Of a stretch of DNA of 64,000 nucleotides, positions 18,964 through 30,012 are shown piece after piece (position 1 is the stretch's first letter; each line of letters starts with the position of its first letter). The stretch spans positions 5,785,086 through 5,849,085 of the forward strand of contig NW_017804242.1 of the NCBI RefSeq assembly GCF_001625305.1, written 5' to 3'. The position numbers and the translations under genes were made by a program. The notes below the pieces were generated by a model, which worked only from the letters and a program-made list of their open reading frames with translations, was not told the DNA's origin and searched no databases. The stretch comes from Branchiostoma belcheri. Taxonomy: Eukaryota; Chordata; Leptocardii; Amphioxiformes; Branchiostomatidae.

Positions 18964-19392
18964 GCCATGTTGATTCGATTATATGGATGGCATCCTCTGG
19001 AAACCCCAAAACTGATGCGAGCGTGCGAATAAAAAAAAGGTTTGGCCAAAAAAAGTTGCTTTTATTATGAAATCTACGTGGTCTTGAAGGTTGAACAAAT
19101 GACATAGAGTATGGTATGGCCAAGGACATTATACACATATATTATGTGTATAATGTCCTTGGTATGGCGAATTATTTACTCTTTAAAATCATTTATTTAC
19201 ATTTTCGTTTGATTTTGGCATTCTACGACATTGGTATCGTTTTCAAATATTTTCTTTTCAACCAACGGTAAATTTTGAAAGTGTTTTGTACGATTTACAG
19301 TAACAGTTATGGTTGAAAATTTTTTTTGGGGAAACGGCCGAAAATTCATGCGCGCGGATGTCATCCATATAGCTAATCAAATCAACATGGCC
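18964..19392. mobile_element. Harbinger-like MITE, subfamily D, copy 1, with inserted hairpin
   Basis: Tips GCCATGTTGATTCGATTATA and ATAGCTAATCAAATCAACAT-GGCC. A 43-bp hairpin (19120-19162) interrupts it relative to the copies at 35742 and 61624. Confidence 0.85.
19120..19162. mobile_element. 43-bp perfect hairpin insertion
   Basis: Arm CCAAGGACATTATACACATA, loop TAT, perfect inverse arm. Flanked by TATGG at 19115-19119 and 19163-19167. The two other subfamily-D copies lack it. Confidence 0.85.
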
Positions 19393-20642
19393 CTAATTAG
19401 TTTTCAAGCAAAGCAACTGGCCTATTTTTGTTCTGAGGAATTGGCCTGGGATTTTAATTCTCATCTGTATATGACAAGTAACCGTTAAAACGTTGTTATA
19501 ATATGCTCAGATGTTTCAAGGACACTATTATTGCGCTAGCAACCAACCAGAAATGGGAGACATAAGAGTCAAGGAGATGTAAGAAAGATTTAAAGCTTCC
19601 AAAGCCAAAGCTAGAAATCAAGAAATCTGGAAAAGCCGCCAAAAAACCTAACCAAGTGGACAGATGTTTGTTGTTCGTCCTTGATGAAGGAATTGGGTCG
19701 ACCAGGTCACGTGACAACTGACCTCTCGCACGCACGAGCCCCTACTTGACAGCATCTAAACATCACAACTCAGTAAATCAAGAAGTTACTCGTCCCATAA
19801 ACATAAACAACCAATTAATCAACATATTACCACACAACATACCTTTGTATAAAATTGACACGAAAATACAATTAAGAACGTAATTATCTCATCACAACTT
19901 TGCTACGAATTTTGGGTTTTGGTTGTTAGCGTTTTGATGCGATGCGCACTGCTATTTATTATTTATTCACTGGAGCAGGCGATGGTGGAGTGGCAGGTTT
20001 TTCAAGGACGTCTGTCCGTATATTTGTGCTAGAATCCCAATTCCCCGATCGTTTGCCTCAAGAACGGCTCTGGCGTGGCAGGTAAGGATCATATCTTGGC
20101 AGCCAGACTGTCACATGTCTCCTTGTAGCCCGTGGTGGAACGTGAAGAACGTTTTAGTGGGCCATATTCCGCGGCCCTTGCTGCGGAGAGCAAGGAAGAT
20201 TTTCTGGGCTAATTTTTTTTACCTCGACGATACTGCCAGCCCGTACTTTGATAGCTCATTCTATTGTCAAGAATAGGACAAAAGGTGAGGTAGTATATAC
20301 GGTAATTTCTTTGGCTTTGTTTTGGGGAGAAATACATGCCGGATATCCTGCATGGGTTACCATATATGTTATATCAAACACGGTGCTGCGTACTAGTATA
20401 TAATTTTATGATCATTATGATGCAAAGATCTGTATCTGTATAACCGGTATAACCTAGCCTCAATCGGGCTTCAGAAGCGGCTGGAAAGAGCAGAAATTGG
20501 GCAAATAGCCAGGAGAGTTTGCCGCTCTGAACTGTACTCTTGAACTGAACTGGATGGATACCTACCTGGCTGAAAGAATCTACTATAATCTACTATTTAG
20601 CGGGCTGACTTTTGGCATGTTCTCTGTCTTTTTGCGGCTATA
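19393..20642. other. Intergenic; possible untranslated exon, LINE 3' UTR fragment
   Basis: A GGCAG|GTAAGG donor near 20081 follows a region without a recognisable frame. 20428-20465 (GATCTGTATCTGTATAACCG) resembles the LINE 3' end. No gene assigned. Confidence 0.35.
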
Positions 20643-21488
20643 CAGGGCTCGAAATTCATTTTTAGGAATACATGTCACCTAAAAAATTGGGTGCACAAAA
20701 ACATTTTTGGTTGCACCATATAAGTAGAATGTAATATGACGTTTCATTTCTAAAGAAAAGTGCCATAAGAATGATTTTATTATTTTTCTGCTCTTAGATG
20801 TAAAGAACAATTGCTGTATACTACTATACATTTAACAGTTCCTAGTGAATTCTTTCATCAGTGACAACTTTGGAAGGATAAGGATACTAACCTCCAAATT
20901 TTCGATGGCTATCAGTCCATCTTGTTCACGGAGTGGCCTAATCTCGCGAGAGCGCGAGACTAGGCCCGAGACTTGCATCGGTCTGAACAAGATGGACTGA
21001 TAGTGATAGCCATCGNNNNNNNNNNNNNNNNNNNNTATCAATATTAAGTTGAATAATTTTGATACTTTATGTTAACGTTTTGCAAAAAACCCCTTGATCC
21101 ATTAAGGGTTTTCTGCAAAACGTTAACATCAAAACAATTCAAGACTTACTTACCCCTACTTCGGAGGGAGGCGGCGGGGGGTGGGACCCGACAGACCGAT
21201 GCAAGTCTCGGGCCTAGTCTCGCGCTCTCGCGAGATTAGGCCACTCCGTGAACAAGATGGACTGATAGTGATAGCCATCGAAAATTTGGAGGTTAGTATC
21301 CTTATCCTTCCAAAGTTGTCACTGATTAAAGAATTCACTAGGAACTGTATCTATACGTGACAAATGAATCTCTTCAACGATATACATTTAACATCTTTAC
21401 ATACGTAAACCTACAAAAATATCACAGAAAAAAATTGGGTGCACAGCTCCAATTTTGGGTGCACATGCACCCAGTATTTCGAGCCCTG
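20643..21488. mobile_element. CAGGGCTCGAAAT-tipped element with nested inverted repeat and gap
   Basis: Left tip CAGGGCTCGAAATTCATTTT, right tip ATGCACCCAGTATTTCGAGC-CCTG. Nested inside are arms 20837-21015 and 21180-21346, inverse to each other (TAGTGAATTC, CAACTTTGGAAGGATAAGGA, CTCGCGAGAGCGCGAGAC). A hairpin at 21069-21132 (GTTAACGTTTTGCA...TGCAAAACGTTAAC) lies between them. Confidence 0.75.
21016..21035. other. Assembly gap (20 N)
   Basis: Twenty unknown bases lie at the centre of a large inverted repeat; the true size is unknown. Confidence 1.
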
Positions 21489-21760
21489 GTATACTAGTAA
21501 CCGCCCTTTGGTGCAACACACCAGCTTTTGTATCTGTATTAGCAGCTGGTTATATTACACTGAATGACCTGTCACACACCTAACTGTTTACACGTCTTAC
21601 GGTAAGTTACCATGTGATGATGGTCCTACTGTACTTGGTGGTGGCAAACTCTATGAAAGTTCTAGGAAAACACCTCGATCTTTGGTTGATAACTCTGGTA
21701 CTTGAAGGCATGAATATTTCTGGCATTTTTCTGATCTGGTATTTTAAGATGCTTCTAGTA
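21489..21760 (-). mobile_element. Degraded LINE 3' fragment
   Basis: Minus-strand frames give CFPRTF-I-EFATTKYS and SILKYQ...PSSTRVINQR, a decayed version of the RT tail seen at 9296 and 58761. The 3' UTR block ACACACCAGCTTTTGTATCT is present at 21518-21540. Confidence 0.65.
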
Positions 21761-22654
21761 GCATCCATGTAACATTTTTTGGACATTATGTCAAATGTCA
21801 TTATGCTGACAAATGAGTTAACATCACATTTGAGTACATGTAGCGTTACGTCACTTACTAGTAGGTCAAATGTCAGTCCGGCAATTGTTGCCAGTTCAGT
21901 TCAGTTGTTGCCAGAAAAAAGGTTAAATCGTGCGTAAAGGGTTTTCAGGACATTTGCCTGGAAAATGACACAGGTGAGTTGAATCCATTTGACCAAATAA
22001 ATGGCAGGACAATAATGAAAAGGAAACACATTGACAATATGTTTCACTGCCAGACCTGTGGTATGGAGTGAAATATAAAAATGATGCGGTCTTGGATATT
22101 GAACCCACAGTCTCCCATTTGCAAGGCTCCATTGACTGAGCAGAATGGACAGATACTGATTCAAAGATTCAAGTTGCTGCACATAATCTGTTGTGTGGTT
22201 CAATTTCAAGCACCACCAACTGACCTGTTGACCTTTTAGCCTAGTGGTTGGTGCATTGGGTTCTCAAGCTAGAGGCCTGAGTGTTTCTAATCGCCCCTTG
22301 TGTTTCACTACGTACTGTCAATAACAACTTGTTATTAGGATGAGGATGTGCCTATTCGTATCCATTGCCTTAGCATATATCTGTGTTCATTTGGTCAGAA
22401 TGTATTCTTTCTATGAAATCTTTCTTGATCATTTACACTACCACCAAAGTTATCTTTAGACTTAATTAGAGCCAATTCTTGTGACGCAGTTTAGGTTATT
22501 GAGTATAACAATAGGAACATATGTTACAGCAGGTTATTGACCTACTTTTATATGTTACGACATGATAAATTTTTCCATTCTGCTAGTGATTCAATTTGAT
22601 TTTCGATATTATTTCCTCAGTGAAATGTGATTATTCTGAAATAGGTTGCAAAGT
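21761..22654. other. Intergenic; unrecognised frames only
   Basis: Two overlapping minus-strand frames of 102 and 69 codons (21901-22209) match nothing I recognise. No splice or repeat signature was found. Confidence 0.4.
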
Positions 22655-23002
22655 GTTGTTGTGGTTTAGTAGGGGTAGTGGATTCAGAATCTGAAGGTTC
22701 TGGGTTCGATCCCCGACAAGCAACACTCACTGTTGTGTCCTCGGGAAAAGTACTTAGCACCTATTTCCTAACTTGACTCAGGTAAAAATGAGTACCTAGC
22801 TTCAGTTAGGGATGTCCTCTCGGATAGGACGTAAAGCTGGAGGTCCTGTTTTTGAGGAGAGCCACACCTCAAGCACGTTAAAGATCCCACCGAAAAGAGT
22901 AGGTTTCCATCCCAGTGTCTTACACAGCTTGTACTTAATGTTACTGTACAAAACTGGTTTATTGGTACTGTTACGCTAAAAGGCAGTTCGCCTGTTAAAC
23001 CC
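22655..23002 (+). mobile_element. Nearly full-length tRNA-derived SINE
   Basis: B-box GGTTCGATCCC at 22703-22713, then TGTCCTCGGGAAAAGTACTT, GTAAAAATGAGTACCTAGCT, TTAGGGATGTCCTCTCGGAT, GCACGTTAAAGATCCCACCG and the tail TGTTACGCTAAAAGGCAGTT. This is the best guide to the whole SINE structure here. Confidence 0.88.
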
Positions 23003-23290
23003 TTGTCCTGCGGAGCACAATAATTGTTGTTCTGCACATACAGTACCATCTATATGGCCTGTATATGTACGATTTGGGGGTATTTCTTGTGCAACGCATC
23101 ACACCGTAGCGAAATACAATGAATGCGGAAGTAACTATGCCACTGCAGGGCAAAAAAATTTTGGGGTCTATGACTAATTTTAAAGACATGAAATTATTGA
23201 AAAATATTGTGCCAGGAATGCCAGCAGGACAAGGGTTAAGTGAAACAAACAAAAACTGATACTTTTTGTTTGTTTCGCTGCTTAAATTCG

Positions 23291-23463
23291 CATAACCGGT
23301 AAACCGCCTTTAGGCGTAACACAGCAGTTTTTTACATATACAAGCTGCGTAAGACCGGACTGCAATGTTTGAACCACTCACACCGAGAAGGTCCCATACT
23401 CTTTTTGATAAGTGTGGTGGGTTCTTAAACGTGCATGGGGTGTGGCTCTCCCAAACACGGGAT
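23291..23463 (-). mobile_element. SINE 3' part
   Basis: Reverse of CATAACCGGTAAACCGCCTT then the GTGTGGCTCTCCCAAACACG block. The tRNA head is missing. Confidence 0.8.
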
Positions 23464-23618
23464 GACAGTAGTATTACTAGTAAGTAGAGGCATCTCGTGA
23501 CCAGTCCTGAGGCCATTTGGAGCCATTGGGCAAAACCTGTCGATTCTAACAAGTTAAACAACAAATCATGTGGCGTAATACTAGTATAATGATTGCGTAT
23601 TTGGCCCAAATGTTGGGG

Positions 23619-23717
23619 CAGGGCTAGAAATACATTTTTCTGCATTGAATGTTTACCAACACTGGATAAACTTTACCTACAGGTACATGTATGCAGAAAA
23701 AAGCATTTCGAGCCCTG
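23619..23717. mobile_element. 99-bp CAGGGCT-tipped miniature element
   Basis: CAGGGCTAGAAATACATTTT...AAGCATTTCGAGCCCTG, with inner inverse TTCTGCA/TGCAGAA. Confidence 0.75.
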
Positions 23718-24689
23718 GCGTGATTTCTATTAAAGATGCCTTGCTGGGGAGACACCATTGAAAGGGTTCTCCATTGAAACATATGCTAAATCAGACATGA
23801 AAATGGACATCATATCTCTAGTTTACAAACTCACCTTCACGTGTTAGCCCATTTAATAATATGTACCTACAACAAGTTTTGGAAAAAAGTGGACGGCTAG
23901 TCTCGAGGTACAGCCTTGTTTATAAGAATTCGTGCACTTTGACCCAATATTCTAGGTCGATACCAAGGCACTCGGCAGGAGGGGTGTATGGCAACAGAGA
24001 AGCCCATAACAAGGCAATTTCATGAAAAAACTTCATTTTTTTTGCAAAAACATTCGCTCAAAACCCTACACTGCACAATCCACCACAAAAATGCCAAGAA
24101 TTCAACAAAAATCCCACCCAAGATAGGGTTTTAATGTTCTTTAGCTTCCTCACCCAGCAACTTGTGCGCATGCCCTTCAACCCGCGTCACCCCTGCTAGA
24201 AACTAAAAGGTCTTTTTACCTACAAGGCCAAAGTTAAAATCAAATTCTTCACTGTAACCCTTAACCTTGTGACGCAGTCCTGCTATCATGTGAGAATCAT
24301 TAGAAACAGTTGAGTTGGCAGTTTGTTTTGATTGATAGTGTGAGGTCAACAATAGGTAAAGTGACACCTGTATGCTTAAAAGTCAGTGCACATTCAGATA
24401 ATATCGCATTCTTTTGAGTATAAGACACGAAAAATGGTTCTACCTATAGATGTCCTCAAGCGACTATCCTGGCTTCAAGTTTGGGCATAAGCAAGTTGCT
24501 TTGACATACTGTAAATTTTGAAAATTTTCTATTAATTTTACTGTGAAATCATAACATTGCGAATATGTGTACATTGTCTTTTGTATTTCCACTGTTTAAC
24601 GTTCACACATTTATATGATCCACAAAACTCGAAACGCTGCCAAAACCCCCATTTTCCCTCATACAGTGAAATTAAAACAACTGCAAAAT
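23718..24689. other. Intergenic, nothing recognised
   Basis: No gene, RNA or clear element tips seen. Confidence 0.4.
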
Positions 24690-25320
24690 TAATTTTACTT
24701 ACAGTACAAGTACCTGTAACCTGTAGAGTAGAATTGTAGCCATCGCCTGTCTTTCTGTCATTTGCCAACATTTTGCTGCTTAAGACAAAAATTTCGCTCA
24801 AATGTGTCATTTTTGACGGACAAAAAGTAGCGTGTAAAGATATAGAAAAAGATATTAGTAAACTAAGCTCAGTCTACCAGCTAAATTTTTTATATTTTTT
24901 TATTCCAACATGTAATCACAAGACGTGGTGACGGCACACTCAAGTTTTTTCAACTGATATTAATGCCGCCACCACCACGGGACAATTTACAATACTCATT
25001 TCCACCTGAGCGAAGTGAGCAAAGTCGTGTAAAGTGCCTTTCCCAAGGGCACAAGATCGGTGCCATGGCATGTCAGGACTCGAACCCGGGACCTCTTGGT
25101 TCGGAGTCGAGCACTCTGCTGTTACGCCACACGACCCCAGCAAAATTTGCCCTTCAAAATGCAGGAAATAGCGTTTTAGAAATTAGAGGGTCAAGATTTC
25201 TAAATTTTCCTAGGGAAACATGCCTCTAGACCCCCCCTAGGATTGTTGAAGGCGTGTGACAATGTCATGATGTTATGTCAAAGAAAATTGAGATGACGTA
25301 AAAAAAAAAATTCAAGCTGG
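24690..25320 (+). repeat. Dispersed repeat with inserted SINE
   Basis: TGTCATTTTTGACGGACAAA (24806) and CAAAATTTGCCCTTCAAAAT (25141) match 4840-5260 and 46200-46260. A SINE in reverse (24993-25139) sits between them, with B-box complement ACTCGAACCCGGGACC near 25078-25094. Confidence 0.75.
24993..25139 (-). mobile_element. SINE head and partial body
   Basis: In reverse: GGTCCCGGGTTCGAGTCC, then GGGAAAGGCACTTTACACG and the CTCAGGTGGAAATGAGTA block. It ends directly against CAAAATTTGCCC of the host repeat. Confidence 0.8.
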
Positions 25321-25670
25321 CTAGAACAGGTTTTAACCAGATCATTATGGCAATCTGAGAGACCTGGCTTGAGTTTTGTCAGTTGGCTGGGTAGTTATAT
25401 GTGTTATATACAGGTCCCACTGAAAAGGAACGACAGAATGGTCCATAGGGCAGGTAGTGTGTCTAGAATCAGTTATACCTGATGTAAATCTAAACATTCT
25501 TGTGTTTGTGGTTCCTGACCGCTCATGTTGAAGGACCATGCAATATTTTAGCAGCAAGGTTGTAGGACACCTGTTATGTCAATCCTTCCACAAATGTAGT
25601 AAATCTTCATTAAAAAAAAGATTGAATCGTAGAACCTGCTAAGGAGCTTGAAGCTTGAATCTTGAGAAAC

Positions 25671-26012
25671 AGGGTTCGAAATTCATTTTTGGGAATAGGT
25701 ACACTGGTGCACCCAACCTAAAAAAATTAGGTGCACAAAAAATATTTCGGGTGCACCATATAAAATAAAATAAAATACATATAATGTCAGCAAAAAATAA
25801 TATGATTCATTTCTAAAGGAACAATAATTTTTTTATTTTTCTGACACTTGGATGCTAAAAATACTCATGCATTTAATATCTTTTTTATTTTTTACATAGG
25901 AAAACCTAAGAAAATATTTGGGTGCACAGGTGCACCCACATAAAAATATTGGGTGCACAACTCCAAATTTGGGTGCACTAAGGTGCACATGCACCCAGTA
26001 TTTCGAGCCCTG
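25671..26012. mobile_element. CAGGGCTCGAAAT-tipped element, GTGCACC type
   Basis: CAGGGTTCGAAATTCATTTT...CAGTATTTCGAGCCCTG. The interior contains many GTGCACC/GGTGCAC repeats near both ends. The uninterrupted block AAATTTGGGTGCACTAAGGT is the empty site for the LINE at 42197. Confidence 0.85.
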
Positions 26013-26456
26013 GAAAAGCTTGAATCATAGAATTGCTAAGGAGGCTAAAGCACATCACACATCGTATTCATAGAAATAACTACAGTAAATTGTCCAGGGG
26101 TCATTGACCCCTCTGATGTGACGATGATGCCAGCTTTTATTTCACTCTACACGAGTGGGCGATGCAAACTGTACATGTACAAAGGAGACGTATAGAATGT
26201 AATCACCCAGAGGGACTACTTAATTATCTGGAAGAAAAGCCTGCGGTAGTCTCAATATGGAATCCTTAATTGAGTGATCCAATGTCTTTCTTCTTAAATC
26301 GAAAGGACCAATCTTTTGTAAAAAGGAAGTCTAAAATTTCACAGGTACAACATGTACATGTACTACATTTATTTTCAGATCTGAAATACAAAAGGCCAAG
26401 GAGGTTATTGAACTTCTTGTCCTACTTTGCAAGTAGTGGTTTAGTCTTAGTTCTTA

Positions 26457-26864
26457 GGCCACAGCAAGTAAATTGTATGGTTGACATCCTCTGCAGACTC
26501 CAAATCTAATGCGAGCAGGCAAAAAAAACAAGGCGAGCCAAAAAAACAAGGTTCCTATGCAATGTATTTTAAAATTTTGACTCAATGAAATGGTTTTGAT
26601 TCAGTGGGAACATCACATATACACAGCCAACATCACATATCACTGCAGCAAAGTAAGAAACAAAACATTAAATGAGAGTCTTTTCGTGTCTCCTCTCTTC
26701 ATAGTTATATGCCATCCACCTTCTGGCATGGCAACAGACATCTTTGTTCATTTTCGGCATATTGACCACTGTCAGAAGGCAATGAAATTTCGTTTTTTTT
26801 TTCAAAATCAGGCGAAAATTAATGCGCGCGCTGATGTCATCCATAAAAATTACTTGCTGTGGAC
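26457..26864. mobile_element. Harbinger-like MITE, subfamily C, copy 1
   Basis: GGCCACAGCAAGTAAATTGT left, AAAATTACTTGCTGTGGAC right. Interior has CTTCTGGCATGGCAACAGAC and AATGCGCGCGCTGATGTC. Confidence 0.88.
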
Positions 26865-27395
26865 TTTTACCGGTATTTTTTTTGTCAGCCAAACGTTGGT
26901 ATACAGTATACACAGCCATATAGTCTTGTCAATTTGAGACTGTCTTGTATAGTCGTAAAAAAACTGCTTGGAGATAGCGAACAACAAATGTTTATTACGC
27001 TTTCCACAAGTGGGCGATTTCAAACACGGAGCACAGCGGATGTGTAGGACGTGTTCGCACACCGCGGGAACTGATTAGCCGGAAGAAACGCCCACAGTAA
27101 ACTCCGTAGGGTTACAAATTGAGTGGTCCTATGGCTATTTTGTCGTCATTCGGCATGTTTTGCACCGGAGGACTTGATTAGCCGGAAGAAAAACCTGTGG
27201 TAGACTCTATACTACAGTCATTGTGTGATTGTATGTCTTCTTAAAAAGCGCCATAGGGTTACAAATTCAGTAATCCTAAAGAAAATTACCTTCTTTCTTG
27301 AATTGATGGGATCCTTTGTAAAATTTAAAAAGAAGGTCTTTATGCCAAAAAACAGTTACTCAAGCAACTGGATATGATTTTGAAAACGTCAGACG
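26865..27395. other. Intergenic, no gene recognised
   Basis: A loose internal repeat (CTGATTAGCCGGAAGAAA at 27071 and 27174; also 26230) suggests a degenerate tandem structure. Nothing else identified. Confidence 0.4.
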
Positions 27396-27434
27396 TTTCA
27401 GCTAGTATCCACTAGCTTTCGTCAGTGACTGAGA
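27389..27434 (-). ncRNA. Hammerhead-ribozyme-like motif of a Penelope-type terminus
   Basis: On the minus strand: CTGACGA (27425-27419), a 7-bp stem AGCTAGT/ACTAGCT with loop GGAT (27417-27400), GAAA (27399-27396) and a short CGT/ACG stem. This order fits a type-I hammerhead, with one extra A after CTGACGA. The downstream TATCCAGTTGCTTGAGT is familiar from Penelope-like element ends. Confidence 0.6.
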
Positions 27435-27790
27435 GACCAGAGGGGAAAGCAGGTTTATATACCCAACCTGTTGATTGATATGCAAATAAAGTGAAGACAA
27501 ATTTTTGGAAGTCGAAAAAGGAACAAAAGTCAGACAAATCAAGACAAGATGATGCAAATTAGTCTGAAAGCTCCTGTTATACAGGACAGGAGCTTAAGTG
27601 TTCCGGAAAGATCGACCCGTAGCCCCCCTTCCCTGTTGAGGGTGGGGTTGTACATTCTTTCATATATTGCCTCTTTAACACCCCGTTCCCACCAGCGTGT
27701 TTCGCGGTCTAAGACATCCGTGGACTCGAGTTTGAAAGAGTCTTTATGTTCGATCTATAATTCCCTCAGGCACATACGTACGTAACTGAA
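27435..27790. mobile_element. Probable remainder of a Penelope-like element, decayed
   Basis: It adjoins the hammerhead-like terminus (CAGGTTTATATACCCAACCT, GTTCCCACCAGCGTG). I could not read an RT or GIY-YIG motif in any frame, so the assignment rests on the terminus alone. Confidence 0.35.
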
Positions 27791-27865
27791 ACAGCTTGAT
27801 TTCTTTTCAGATCTGGTACAAACAACTTCATTGTGTTTAGGCTTCGGCATATTTTTGACATGTGG

Positions 27866-28303
27866 GCTGTGCAGGTATTTCTGATGTCTACCTGCGCCTA
27901 ATATAACCTGCACTGGTAGATGTACTGGGTATATGCAGGTTAGTGCAGGTAAAATTGGAGCTGTGCAGGTATTTCTGATGTCTACCTGCACCTAACCTGC
28001 ACTGGTCCATGTACTGGGTATATGCAGGTTAGTGCAGGTAAAATTGGAGCTGTATTTCTGATGTCTACCTGCACTGGTCTATGACAAAACAAGCCACAGA
28101 CACTAGGGAACACAATGAACTTGCATTCTTCATAAACTGCTTTGCAGTAAAAATTGCACTCTTCAAAATAGCATCATTCATTCATTGAAAATAGCAGAGA
28201 AGTTAGAACAGTTTTTTGATGAACTGAAAGGTAAAGAAACTGTAAGTGCAGGTAAAAAATTTGAAATTTTTTACCTGCACAGAAAAAAAGGATTTCGAGC
28301 CCG
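27866..28303. mobile_element. CAGGG-tipped element, ACCTGCAC type, with ~90-bp tandem units
   Basis: Units starting GCTGTGCAGGTATTTCTGAT at 27867 and 27959, plus a partial third near 28048. Right tip GATTTCGAGCCCGG. Left tip lost. Confidence 0.75.
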
Positions 28304-29636
28304 GTAGAAAGATAGCAAACAACCCATCCATCCATATTCATCGATTGAAGTTATTACTCAGCAAAGGACTGGCAACACCATATTTGGTCAGGTTTTGTTG
28401 AGGATGCCTTGACATTATAGCACATTGCCCCAGATACATATGCATGAAGGACGGCACAGATGTGACCTTGGGGGTGCTCTATGAGCTACTCAACATTTCA
28501 AAATCCAACTGTCAAAATTTCCCATCCAATCACATCGTCCGTACCGTACACAGCACAATTTGTAGAAAGATTTCTTTAAAAAATTCCTCGTTTAAAAAGA
28601 AAACTTGATTTTTAGCAATGGAACAAGGAAAGAATTCCACAAAGCAGCAAGCCCGCTGGGCTATATATGCAGGCTTTAACGACTTTGGTGTCCTAGATAC
28701 ATATTCATGACCTTGTTTGAAGGACGTGGCCTTGCTGTTTGGGTGACCTTCAGGATGCTCCGAGGGAAGCCTGTCGGTAAGGGGAAAATTTGCCTTTGTC
28801 TAAAACGATCGGAAATTCCCGCTAACCCGATCGTTTAGGCCGTTGGATAGCCGGGAGTTCTAGTTGATGAGGTTTTATGGACGTAGCTGTAAATGAGTTT
28901 TTTGTTGTATCCTGGATATGTCGTTTGCCTCCAAAATGCCCCGCTCAGATTTTGACCTCTATTCCAACGTTGTTTGACCTTGAGATACTGCAAAGGCACG
29001 TGGACTTAATTGGTTAGGAATCTTAGCATTAGAACAGCTTATGGAGGTTTTATTTCATTTTAATTACCACCTGGTTGCTTAAATTCTATCCATGAATTAT
29101 TTAATTTTTCCTACGACATTTGTGATCCCTGTAAATGATTTTTCTATACTCAAAATACACTAAATGATGAGTGAATGAAAATGTGTATATTGTGTACATT
29201 ATACTCTTAGAATCGTATTCCAAATTGTTTGAACTAATACTGTACAATGTCAATAGTGATTAGATTGTACAGGTATGTGAGTTAGGATTAGACCTAGAGT
29301 ACGCTATTTTAGATCCATGATTGGTGGATGTATTTCTGGATGTTGTCAGACCGTATTTAGATCTCAAGGTTATCGCAATATTTGGAGGGAAAAAAAACGT
29401 GAGAGAATTTCACAGCTGCACATACAGGTGTTTTGTGATAAGAGTATTCCTGGAGGAAGCTTAGAGCTATATTCAGCTGTTTGTTTTGTGTTCCCTTCCC
29501 TGTCTGTACTGTAGGGGCTTTTGTCTCACTGACCCTTTGACTTTGTGAAATATAGGTCAGGAGCTCGTAAAAAACCAGTTTGAAACCGGTCTGTGTTTCT
29601 GGGTGTGCGTTTTATGGAGCATACCAATGTCCAACG
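28304..29636. other. Intergenic, no gene recognised
   Basis: Two loosely related segments (about 28425-28500 and 28690-28770, each with AGATACATATTCATGA-like text). No splice-supported exon. Confidence 0.4.
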
Positions 29637-29894
29637 AGGGCCTGCATGGGGGGGTCCAGTCAACGCTGTACGCTAAATCTTGAGAGCCGGCTACGTATTA
29701 CGCTGAATTCGGCATCGCCATTACGTTTTACGTAGTTCCGGGTAGCTACAACACATTACGTAGAATCAAACCGGCGAATTACGCTCCACGCAAAATACAC
29801 CAATTACGCTGTACGTTGAATTAGAGCGGTCCATCTGCGCTCTACATAGGAATAAAACGGCCGATTATGCTCTACAGAAAAGGGCACGTGGGCT
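29637..29894. mobile_element. Family-K TIR element (ATTACG-unit interior)
   Basis: AGGGCCTGCATGGGGGGGTC at the left, AAAAGGGCACGTGGGC at the right. Interior units TACGCTGAATTCGGC, ATTACGTAGAATC, ATTACGCTCCACGC, GCTCTACATAGG. Confidence 0.75.
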
Positions 29895-30012
29895 ATGTAT
29901 GTAAGAAAGACCAAAAGGACAAAAATAGAAACCTCAGTTAAAACCCCTTTCACCATCTCTGCAACAGATTACATTTTGGCATTTTTGCTTCAGAATCTTC
30001 CATTCGTATCTA

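Noticed and set aside
22681-22750. Possible tRNA gene at the B-box sites (also 1905 and 25080)
   Set aside because: The cloverleaf cannot be completed and each continues into the common SINE body, so these are SINE heads.
26590-26937. Frames such as FCLLTVVNMPKMGKDVCCHA recurring at 26668, 34595, 40694 and 46556
   Set aside because: They repeat only because they lie in the shared interior of subfamily-C MITEs; frames break differently in each copy.
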